DNA of 64,000 nt, taken from the NCBI RefSeq assembly GCF_002240415.1, contig NZ_CP020028.1, positions 5,126,001 through 5,190,000 on the forward strand, given 5' to 3'. Position 1 is the first letter of the stretch. The number at the start of each line of letters is the position of its first letter. Origin of the DNA: Paenibacillus kribbensis. Its GTDB lineage: Bacteria > Bacillota > Bacilli > Paenibacillales > Paenibacillaceae. The notes under the pieces were generated by a model. The model searched no databases and was not told the origin of the DNA. It was given only the letters and a program-made list of their open reading frames with translations. Shown here piece by piece: positions 43,297 to 50,597 of the stretch. The translations under genes and the position numbers were made by a program.

Positions 43297-44034
43297 GTGA
43301 GCTCTCTGATCCAGTTTCGCAATGTAAACAAACATTACGGTCACTTCCATGTACTCAAAAACATCAATCTTCAGATTAAGGAGGGCGAGGTGGTCGTGAT
43401 CATCGGCCCCTCCGGCTCAGGGAAAAGCACCCTGCTTCGCTGCATCAATCGTCTGGAGACGATATCGGATGGGGAGCTGATCGTCAACGAAATACCTGTA
43501 CATGACAAAAAGATTGATATCAACGCCTTTCGCCGCAATATCGGGATGGTGTTCCAGCATTTCAATCTGTATCCCCACAAAAAGGTGATTGAGAATATTG
43601 TACTTGCACCCATGAAGGTGCTGGGAATCTCCAGGGAAGAAGCTACCCAAACAGCTATCACCTATCTGAAACGTGTCGGCATCGAGGAAAAGGCACAGAG
43701 CTATCCCGCTCAATTGTCCGGTGGGCAGCAGCAGCGGGTTGCAATCGCCCGCGGGCTCGCAATGAATCCAAAAATTATGCTGTTCGACGAGCCTACTTCA
43801 GCTCTTGATCCCGAAACCATCGGGGAGGTACTGGATGTCATGCGCTCGCTCGCCCATCAGGGTATCACAATGGTCATCGTCACGCATGAAATGGGCTTTG
43901 CCCGCGAAGTGGCGGATCGCGTGATTTTTATGGACAAAGGACAGATTTTGGAAGACAGTCAGCCTGCCGAATTTTTTCAGAATCCGGGTGAAGAACGGGC
44001 TCGCCTGTTCCTGAGCCGTTTGATTCATCATTAA
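43297..44034 (+). CDS. glnQ: Amino-acid (glutamine-type) ABC transporter ATPase
   Basis: This polar amino-acid ATPase of about 242-245 residues has Walker [11 protein letters not shown]-loop QHFNLYPHK, signature LSGGQQQR, Walker [13 protein letters not shown] and [10 protein letters not shown]. The start is unusual: GTG 43297 lies inside the AAGGGGTGA ribosome binding site, whereas CTG 43306 has proper spacing and gives the family's canonical [12 protein letters not shown] start. It is the first gene of glnQHMP, the same order as in B. subtilis, behind two GlnR/TnrA-type sites. Confidence 0.92.
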   Translation: MSSLIQFRNVNKHYGHFHVLKNINLQIKEGEVVVIIGPSGSGKSTLLRCINRLETISDGELIVNEIPVHDKKIDINAFRRNIGMVFQHFNLYPHKKVIENIVLAPMKVLGISREEATQTAITYLKRVGIEEKAQSYPAQLSGGQQQRVAIARGLAMNPKIMLFDEPTSALDPETIGEVLDVMRSLAHQGITMVIVTHEMGFAREVADRVIFMDKGQILEDSQPAEFFQNPGEERARLFLSRLIHH

Positions 44035-44076
44035 ACAGACTACCAATGTGGCGTAAATCGAAAGGGGATCGTTCTA

Positions 44077-44907
44077 ATGAGAAAAGGATTTCAATGGAGT
44101 GCTTTGGTACTGGTAGCCGTATCCTGTCTGCTCGTCTTGGCGGGATGTGGAGGCAAGCAAGAAGCGGCAACGTCAGGGACTGAGCCGGCAGCAGCCAACG
44201 GGCTGGAAGCGATCAAGCAGCGTGGCAAGCTGGTCGTGGGTGTAAAATACGATACCAAGCTGTTCGGTCTGAAAGACCCGGCCAGCGGGAAAGTAGAAGG
44301 CTTTGATATCGACATCGCCAAGGCTGTAGCCAAACATATTCTGGGCGATGAAACCAAGCTTGAATTAAAGGAAGTCACGTCCAAAACACGCATCACCTTG
44401 CTGCAAAACGGGGACATCGACGCTATTATCGCAACCATGACCATTTCGGATGAACGTAAAAAGCAGGTCGATTTCAGCGACGTCTATTTTAACGCTGGGC
44501 AATCTCTGCTCGTGAAAAAAGGAAGTCCCATCACCGGGCTGGAGTCTCTGACCCCTGATACCAAGGTACTCGCCGTTAAAGGCTCTACCTCCGCCAAAAA
44601 TATCCGCGAAAAAGCACCTAATGCAACGATATTGGAGTTCGAAAACTATCAGGATGCTTTCAACGCCCTCAAGGCAGGCAAAGGGGATGCGTTGACTACC
44701 GACAATTCCATTCTGCTCGGTATGCAGCAGCAAGACCCGAATTATACGCTTGTAGGCGGGAACTTCACAGAGGAACCTTACGGCATTGCAGTGAAGAAGG
44801 GACAGCCTGAACTGCTGCAAGCCATTAATGATACGCTCAAGGAATTAAAAAGCAGCGGTGAATACGATAAGCTCCACGAGCAATGGCTTGGGGTTAAACC
44901 CGAATAA
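44077..44907 (+). CDS. glnH: Glutamine-type substrate-binding lipoprotein
   Basis: The 276-residue lipoprotein has lipobox LAGC (about residues 22-25) and the bacterial SBP family-3 fold: GKLVVGVKYDTKLFG, GFDIDIAKAVAKHI, ATMTISDERKKQVDFS, and VKGSTSAKNI. It binds a polar amino acid, probably glutamine or glutamate, outside the cell. A hairpin terminator 11 bases after its stop likely lowers expression of the permeases behind it. Confidence 0.93.
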   Translation: MRKGFQWSALVLVAVSCLLVLAGCGGKQEAATSGTEPAAANGLEAIKQRGKLVVGVKYDTKLFGLKDPASGKVEGFDIDIAKAVAKHILGDETKLELKEVTSKTRITLLQNGDIDAIIATMTISDERKKQVDFSDVYFNAGQSLLVKKGSPITGLESLTPDTKVLAVKGSTSAKNIREKAPNATILEFENYQDAFNALKAGKGDALTTDNSILLGMQQQDPNYTLVGGNFTEEPYGIAVKKGQPELLQAINDTLKELKSSGEYDKLHEQWLGVKPE

Positions 44908-44917
44908 TACTCTTGTG

Positions 44918-44950
44918 AAGGAGCCGCAGGTTGCGTGCTCCTTCCTTTCT
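44918..44950 (+). terminator. Partial terminator between glnH and permeases
   Basis: GAAGGAGC (44918-44925) pairs with GCTCCTTC (44937-44944), followed by a CTTTCTTTC run. Such hairpins keep binding-protein levels above those of the permease. Confidence 0.7.
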
Positions 44951-45031
44951 TTCTACTGGACACCACACCAGAAGGAATTCCATCCATCCCCGGATACCCC
45001 ATAGCTTTTGGATAAGGAGGTAAATGCGCAG

Positions 45032-45691
45032 ATGCTTACTTTTGATATCAACGTACTTTTCGATCATGGCGACCGTTTCAGAGAAGGCTTGCTTCATACC
45101 GTCCAGGCCAGCGTGATTGCCTTGATTGGCAGCTTTGTTCTGGGAGCTGTCATCGCCATCCTTCGAATTGCGCCTTTTAAATGGCTTAACTGGATTGGCA
45201 CCGTCTATGTAGAGGTTATTCGTAATATCCCGCTGCTCATCGTGGTGCTGTTTTTTTATCTCGGGCTTCCCACTTTGGGCATCCCTTTGGACGGATTTGT
45301 ATCTGGAACACTTGGATTGACCGTATACACAGCCTCCTTTATTGCGGAAGCCATACGTGCCGGCATTCAAGCTGTTCCCAAGGGGCAATTTGAAGCGGCA
45401 AGGTCCTCCGGGCTGAGCTATAACCAGACGATGATCAGCATTATTTTACCGCAAGCCATCAAAGTCGTACTGCCTGCGATTGGCAACCAATTCATTAATC
45501 TGGTCAAAAACTCTTCCGTGCTGGCCATTGTAGCCGGACTGGACCTGATGTATTACTCTGATCTGATTAACTCGGACACCTTCTTACCCATCACAGTCTA
45601 CGCCATCACGGCGTTATTGTACCTTACATTGACGGTTCCGCTCAGCTTTCTTGTACTGTACATGGAGCGACGTCTGTCCAAAACATCCTAA
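45032..45691 (+). CDS. glnM: Amino-acid ABC transporter permease
   Basis: The 219-residue His/Glu/Gln-type permease has about five membrane helices, with the EAA-like loop GQFEAARSSGLSYNQTMISIILPQAIKVVLP. The start is ATG 45032, 10 bases after TAAGGAGG; an out-of-frame ATG lies closer. It pairs with the second permease, with ATPase and binding protein upstream. Confidence 0.92.
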   Translation: MLTFDINVLFDHGDRFREGLLHTVQASVIALIGSFVLGAVIAILRIAPFKWLNWIGTVYVEVIRNIPLLIVVLFFYLGLPTLGIPLDGFVSGTLGLTVYTASFIAEAIRAGIQAVPKGQFEAARSSGLSYNQTMISIILPQAIKVVLPAIGNQFINLVKNSSVLAIVAGLDLMYYSDLINSDTFLPITVYAITALLYLTLTVPLSFLVLYMERRLSKTS

Positions 45692-45705
45692 GGAGGGAAG
45701 CCTGC

Positions 45706-46356
45706 ATGGATTTCAGCGGATTGTTTGTATGGCCTAATGTGCGCTTTATACTGGAGGGCTTCCTGCTAACACTGGAGGTCGCCATTTACTCTATCGTGTT
45801 CAGCTTTGCTCTCGGTATTGTATTCGGCATCCTGCGCTATACGCGCTTACCTGTCATTTCACAGGTTGCAGCCTTTATCATTGATCTCATTCGCAATCTT
45901 CCATTATTGCTCATTATTTTCTTCATCGGCATGGTATTGCCATCCATCGGTTTTTCCATTTCTCTCAAGTGGGCAGCCATTACGGGACTGTCGATCTTTG
46001 AGGGGGCCATGATCGCCGAGATTGTACGCAGCGGCCTCAATTCGGTTCATAAAGGACAGGTGGAAGCCGCACGTTCCTCCGGGCTGAGCTATTCCAGCAC
46101 CTTATGGCATATCATCCTGCCCCAAGCGCTTCGCCGCATGGTTCCACCCATTGTCAGCCAGTTTATTTCCCTTATCAAGGATACCTCACTGGCTGTCATA
46201 ATCAGTTTGCCGGAGCTGACGCATAACATCCAGATTGTCGGCGGTCAAAATCAATCCTTCGTCATTCCGGCTCTGCTGTTCGCCGCCTTCCTATACTTTG
46301 CTGTCAATTACAGTATGTCGCTGATTGCACGCAGGCTGGAGGTTCGGACACATTAA
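45706..46356 (+). CDS. glnP: Amino-acid ABC transporter permease
   Basis: The 216-residue permease has the loop GQVEAARSSGLSYSSTLWHIILPQALRRMVPP and about five membrane helices. It follows glnM by 14 bases with AAGGAGG. With GlnM it forms the channel of the importer. Confidence 0.92.
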   Translation: MDFSGLFVWPNVRFILEGFLLTLEVAIYSIVFSFALGIVFGILRYTRLPVISQVAAFIIDLIRNLPLLLIIFFIGMVLPSIGFSISLKWAAITGLSIFEGAMIAEIVRSGLNSVHKGQVEAARSSGLSYSSTLWHIILPQALRRMVPPIVSQFISLIKDTSLAVIISLPELTHNIQIVGGQNQSFVIPALLFAAFLYFAVNYSMSLIARRLEVRTH

Positions 46357-46429
46357 AGCCTATTGGCATTCATCAGGGCTGCCGCCAGTTGGAAAGCTGT
46401 ATCAGCCCGGCCTTTATCTTTTCAATTAA

Positions 46430-46640
46430 TCACTTCACTGCTTCTCCCAGGTAACGATCAGAGCGATAAATCAGCTCAACCTGACCCTGAGGAGCTCCCC
46501 GTACAATAGGTATAATACAAAAGTGTGAATGGTCCAGAACTGCTGCAAGGGACTCGGGCTGTGGGGTTATGGCAAGTATATGGATATACCAATTATGGTT
46601 ATGCTATGAACATCATTGAAAAAACCAATGATTCAGCAGC
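46430..46640 (-). pseudogene. 3' remnant of a LysR-family regulator gene
   Basis: On the minus strand, one frame reads ILAITPQPESLAAVLDHSH, then FCIIPIVRGAPQGQVELIYR and SDRYLGEAVK before a stop at 46430-46432. This matches the LysR substrate-binding C-terminus, whose last part is usually IxRKDRYL. No N-terminal HTH half or start is present. It is a decayed tail of a regulator next to glnP. The rest of the gap up to 46700 has nothing else. Confidence 0.6.
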
Positions 46641-46702
46641 AGCGCGACCTTTCTGGCACAGAATGTAATATTATAACCAACCGCAGGTTAAATTTTTGTT
46701 AA

Positions 46703-46740
46703 GAAAAAAACCGCTTAATCCCCAAGGGATCAAGCGGTTG
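46703..46740 (-). terminator. Intrinsic terminator of the DUF6359-like gene
   Basis: ACCGCTT (46710-46716) pairs with AAGCGGT (46732-46738), with a CCC/GGG inner part, and the A7 run on the left provides the U-run for the minus strand. Confidence 0.88.
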
Positions 46741-46777
46741 GCTTGGATTAGCTAGAGCCTCGCGTGCTCTTCGCTGG

Positions 46778-48382
46778 TTATGAAGCCGCTCCATAGGAGC
46801 CGGGCTTGTACGTTCTTGGATCATACCATTTGTAGCCTGCTGCCGGAGCAGACCAAGGCTCAGGCTGCGGTTCTGTAGAAGCCGCAGGCTCCTCGAACGG
46901 CAGAAGCTTCGTCGGCTGGTCCAGTGTCAGACCTGCCACATCGGACAGCTTCGTGTAGTCCTGCTTCCATGCAAGCCATTGGACGGTTTGCACCAGGAAG
47001 GTCGCATCGTCCACTTCCTTGAAACCATCATACGTCTTCTTCGACTGTCCGTTTTCCTCACGCACATATTTCGGCGTGGCGTCCTCGACAGGCGAAGAAT
47101 CCCCGATGAATGCCGCCTTGCCCTGCCCTACCTTGGAGATAGCGGCAAAAGGTCCTTCAGCACGGCCTCCGCCGTTATAGACACCCTGGTCTACAGCATT
47201 GCCCCATTTTTTCGTGCCTGTGGGGATATAAGCAATCCCTTTAGCCTTGGTGGGGTCAATAATAGCCAGCGTAGATCCGGCATGCATCGCAATTGAGCGT
47301 ACACCCTTGGTTATACCAAAAGACTGATCTGCGGCTACAATGTCGGAAGCGTTCACGTCACCAAGCGCATTGTAACGGAAACGAACGCCAAAGTTCGTCG
47401 CCAGCCAGTCGGAGCTGGTTAATCCCTGCATTGCTGGTGATGCAGCTTCTTCTGCCGTCATGCCTTTAGCCGGGTTGGAATAGGCCCCGCGACGGTAGCC
47501 GTTCATAACCTCGGAAGAATCCCAACGGTTTTTGTTGCGGTCTGCGTTATAGTGATCAGAGATGAAGAATACGCTGCCTCCGTTCTTCACATATTGCAGC
47601 AAAGCAGCCTGCTCGGATGCCTTAAAGGCAACATTGGCTTCACCGATGATGAACACATCATATGGGCGAAGCTTGTCATACGTTATGGCCTGCTCTCCAT
47701 AGGTAAAAGGAATGCTGCGATTCAATTGGTCCACCGTAAAGCCTGCCTTGCGCAGCCCGCCTGCAAAATCGGAGAAGGCGCCATCAATGACCCAATCCGC
47801 AGCTCCAGCTGTCTGTGCGTGCGTATTATCGAACAGCACCTTTTTGCCTTTTCCATCCGGCAATGTAGTACCCGGTTGACCCGGAGTGCCAGGATCAGGC
47901 TCGCCCGGTTCACCAGGGTTTCCCGGCTCGCTTCCGCTCACCAGTTCCACAGCGCTTGGGCTTTTCACTCCGCCAAAATTGTTGTAGGCGCCAAGCGTAC
48001 CCGTCACGCGGATTTTGCTGCCGATCAGCTCAGGGTGGCCTGAAAGTCCAAATTGCCCTCTGTACGCTGATGTAAGCTGTACATCCAATAGATTAGACGT
48101 ATTGCGTTCATTGGCTTGATCAGCAATCAATACGTTAAAATCATTCGCAAACGGGCTGGAAAAGTTAGCCGTTTTTGATCCGGTCGCGTGTCCAACGACG
48201 TAGCCCTCTACCGTCACCGTACCCCCGCTGCTTTGACGCTGGAGTGCTTCTCCCACCGTTAATGCTCCCTCGGCACTAACTTGACCGAATGAAACGAAAA
48301 TTCCGATCAGCAGTGATACAATCGCTGCTAGATGCAGCATTCCTTTCAAGCGTGAACCTGTGAAGCGCAAGCCTTTTGCCAT
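46778..48382 (-). CDS. Secreted OB-fold (DUF6359-like) plus GATase-like protein
   Basis: The 534-residue protein has a signal peptide (1-37), then an OB-fold domain of DUF6359/YhcR type (LTVGEALQRQSSGGTVTVEGYVVGHATG; VQLTSAYRGQFGLSGHPELIGSKIRVTGTL). A Gly/Pro/Glu linker (PGEPGEPDPGTPGQPG) follows. The second domain resembles a DUF4350/ThuA-like GATase fold with VLFDNTHAQTAGAADWVID and YVKNGGSVFFISDHYN. Such proteins occur beside secreted nucleases but the catalytic role is not known. A C-terminal WYDPRTYKPGSYGA may be cell-wall contacting. It stands alone. Confidence 0.8.
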   Translation of the reverse strand: MAKGLRFTGSRLKGMLHLAAIVSLLIGIFVSFGQVSAEGALTVGEALQRQSSGGTVTVEGYVVGHATGSKTANFSSPFANDFNVLIADQANERNTSNLLDVQLTSAYRGQFGLSGHPELIGSKIRVTGTLGAYNNFGGVKSPSAVELVSGSEPGNPGEPGEPDPGTPGQPGTTLPDGKGKKVLFDNTHAQTAGAADWVIDGAFSDFAGGLRKAGFTVDQLNRSIPFTYGEQAITYDKLRPYDVFIIGEANVAFKASEQAALLQYVKNGGSVFFISDHYNADRNKNRWDSSEVMNGYRRGAYSNPAKGMTAEEAASPAMQGLTSSDWLATNFGVRFRYNALGDVNASDIVAADQSFGITKGVRSIAMHAGSTLAIIDPTKAKGIAYIPTGTKKWGNAVDQGVYNGGGRAEGPFAAISKVGQGKAAFIGDSSPVEDATPKYVREENGQSKKTYDGFKEVDDATFLVQTVQWLAWKQDYTKLSDVAGLTLDQPTKLLPFEEPAASTEPQPEPWSAPAAGYKWYDPRTYKPGSYGAAS

Positions 48383-48593
48383 ACGTTAATATCCCTCCTA
48401 TTATCCATAAATGGTATTGTCCTCTATCAGATTAGCTATCAACCTTCTAATTCCTTCCTGTTTTCATCCATAATTATGTAAAATTTAATTTTTTCTACGG
48501 GGAATGCGTTAGTTTATGTGAAAATTATCCTCCGTGATTGACAGCGGACACGGCATATATTACTCTAAGAAATAGTTGTAGAACGGTATACGC

Positions 48594-48795
48594 GAATGAA
48601 GATGACGGGAGAGTCCGTCCAGGAAGCCTATAGCCTGGAGGCACCGAAGGAGCAAGACGCCAGCACCCGGCTGACGGATAATCTCTCAGGTCCATGTATC
48701 GTCATCTGACGCAACTCTGGAGAGAGCGCAAGCCACCCAAGGGGTAAGGCGGTAATGACACCGCACGAAACTCTCAGGTAACGAGGACAGAGATA
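48594..48795 (+). promoter_or_regulatory. Tandem glycine riboswitch
   Basis: Two consecutive glycine aptamers are present: aptamer I (about 48598-48708) has GGGAGAGTC, CTGGAGGCACCGAAGGAGCAA and ATCTCTCAGG. Aptamer II (about 48712-48790) has CTCTGGAGAGAGCG, CACCCAAGGGGTAAGGC and AACTCTCAGG. It lies before the serine dehydratase operon rather than gcv genes. Glycine likely turns expression on through the terminator at 48784-48824. Confidence 0.95.
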
Positions 48796-48825
48796 AGGGA
48801 AACTTCCTTATCCTGTCCTTTTTTG
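48784..48825 (+). terminator. Expression-platform terminator of the glycine riboswitch
   Basis: AGGACAG-AGATAAGG pairs with CCTTATCCTGTCCT (one bulged A), followed by a T6 run. It overlaps the closing stem of aptamer II. Confidence 0.9.
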
Positions 48826-48922
48826 TGCTCACATCGCGCGTCACCATTGGGAACCGTCATATACGCGCAAAGACGCGGCAATACCATATATTATGGTACA
48901 AAAACATACAGGGGGCCACACC

Positions 48923-49624
48923 ATGCGTTTCAAAGATGTATTTTCCATTATCGGCCCGGCCATGACCGGACCTTCCAGCTCACATACCGCAGGCGCGGTG
49001 CGGCTCGCACGCGTTGCCCGGCACTGGCTCGGCGCACAGCCTGACCGTGCCCGCATGACACTGTACGGCTCTTTTGCCGATACGTACAAAGGACATGGCA
49101 CAGATCTGGCGCTCATCGCAGGGCTGCTCAATTATGATACGGACGACAGCCGCATTCCCGATGCCGAGCAATGGGCAGAGCAAGCCGGAATGGCGGTGGA
49201 ATTCGCCTTTAGCGGACTACCCGCTCCCCACCCTAACACAGTCCGCTTCGAGCTGTGGAAGGGCGGGGATCAGCGCACGCTGCTGGGCTCTTCCATCGGC
49301 GGTGGAAGCATCCATGTCCAACAGCTCAACGAATTCCGGGTCAATCTGACCGGAGAGCTGCCTACGCTGGTGCTTCTTCACTCGGATAAGCCCGGTACAT
49401 TAGGCGCGGTGACTTCGGCGCTCGGCGCGGCTGATATTAACATTGCCTATATGCACGTGGATCGCAAAGGCCGGGATGGTGAAGCACTTACTGCCATCGA
49501 AATGGACAGTCCTGCTACGCCTGAATTAATCGCGAAGCTGCGGTCCTTACCACATATGTACGAGATTAAAATGATTCATTTGAAAAAAGGAGCTGAATCT
49601 GATGCGATTTACCCATTTGCATGA
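48923..49624 (+). CDS. sdaAB: L-serine dehydratase, beta subunit
   Basis: The start is ATG 48923 after CAGGGGGCC; the ATG at 48893 lacks a ribosome binding site. The 233-residue protein has FSIIGPAMTGPSSSHTAGAVRLA and an ACT-type C-terminal half (VLLHSDKPGTLGAVTSALGAADINIAYMHVDR). It forms the iron-sulfur serine dehydratase with the alpha subunit and converts L-serine to pyruvate and ammonia. The alpha gene starts inside its end (23-base overlap). Confidence 0.95.
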   Translation: MRFKDVFSIIGPAMTGPSSSHTAGAVRLARVARHWLGAQPDRARMTLYGSFADTYKGHGTDLALIAGLLNYDTDDSRIPDAEQWAEQAGMAVEFAFSGLPAPHPNTVRFELWKGGDQRTLLGSSIGGGSIHVQQLNEFRVNLTGELPTLVLLHSDKPGTLGAVTSALGAADINIAYMHVDRKGRDGEALTAIEMDSPATPELIAKLRSLPHMYEIKMIHLKKGAESDAIYPFA

Positions 49625-50501
49625 AATCAGTGCTTTATGTGCTGAGGAATCCACCACGATTGGCCGTCTGATGATTCAAGAGCAGGCACAGGAGACGAAC
49701 ACTCCTGAGGAAGAAATCTTCCGCCAAATGTCTGATTATTATCAAGTGATGAAGGAAGCCGTTCATCGCGGTCAGACGCAAGACACTGTATCCCGCAGCG
49801 GATTGACGGGCGGCGACGGCAAGCGTCTGGCCGAATATTTGCGGGCAGGCGAAACCTGCTCCGGCGATGCCTCAGCGCTCGCCATGGCGTATGCCCTGTC
49901 CGTATCGGAGGTTAATGCGTCTATGGGTCGCATTGTCGCCACGCCCACTGCTGGCTCATGCGGAGTCATCCCCGGTGTGTTTATCAGTGCACAGGAGCGA
50001 TTCGGCTGGGATGATAAGCATATGGTGCACGGCCTGTTCGCCGCTGGAGCCATCGGCTACGTGATCGCCAACAACTCCTTCATTTCCGGCGCGGAGGGAG
50101 GCTGCCAGGCTGAGATTGGCTCAGCCATCGGAATGGCCGCCGGCGCTATGGTCGAGCTGCGCGGCGGCACGCCTGAACAGGCCCTTCACGCCGTAGGTCT
50201 CGCACTTAAGAACACGCTCGGCCTGATTTGCGACCCCGTCGCCGGACTCGTGGAGATTCCGTGCATCGTGCGCAACGGGCTGGGAGCTGTCACCGCGCTT
50301 GCCGCAGCGGACATGGCCTTGGCAGGGGTGCGCAGCGCCATCCCGTCTGACGAAGTCATTGACGTGATGCTTGAGGTCGGCAGCGCCATGCCTTCAAAGC
50401 ACCGTGAGACCGCCAAAGGCGGCTTGGCCCAGACGCCAACCGGCAAGCGTTTGACCGAGTCGCTTACACGCAACGCATCGACCAAGAAGAACAAGTCGTA
50501 G
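49602..50501 (+). CDS. sdaAA: L-serine dehydratase, alpha subunit (iron-sulfur)
   Basis: The 299-residue protein has the family sequence ATPTAGSCGVIPGV, FISGAEGGCQAEIGSAIGMAA and LICDPVAGLVEIPCIVRN, whose cysteines hold the [4Fe-4S] cluster. It overlaps sdaAB by 23 bases, so the two are translationally coupled. The serine-to-pyruvate reaction lowers serine, which is the precursor of glycine; control by a glycine riboswitch is thus sensible. Confidence 0.95.
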   Translation: MRFTHLHEISALCAEESTTIGRLMIQEQAQETNTPEEEIFRQMSDYYQVMKEAVHRGQTQDTVSRSGLTGGDGKRLAEYLRAGETCSGDASALAMAYALSVSEVNASMGRIVATPTAGSCGVIPGVFISAQERFGWDDKHMVHGLFAAGAIGYVIANNSFISGAEGGCQAEIGSAIGMAAGAMVELRGGTPEQALHAVGLALKNTLGLICDPVAGLVEIPCIVRNGLGAVTALAAADMALAGVRSAIPSDEVIDVMLEVGSAMPSKHRETAKGGLAQTPTGKRLTESLTRNASTKKNKS

Positions 50502-50542
50502 TTTTCAAGGTAAAATGATTGCTCGACACTTCCATTTTACCA

Positions 50543-50597
50543 AAGCAAAGGGGCGTCCCACAGCCATTTTCATGGCTTTTGGGACACCCCTTTGTTC
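50543..50597 (+). terminator. Intrinsic terminator after sdaAA
   Basis: CAAAGGGG with GTCCC and AGCCAT pairs with ATGGCT, GGGAC and CCCCTTTG across a TTTC loop. This long stem between convergent genes can also serve the minus-strand Ig-protein gene. Confidence 0.8.

Noticed and set aside
48841..49131. Minus-strand open frame over the serine dehydratase start
   Set aside because: It is antisense to sdaAB with no start signal; sdaAB is clear from its motifs.
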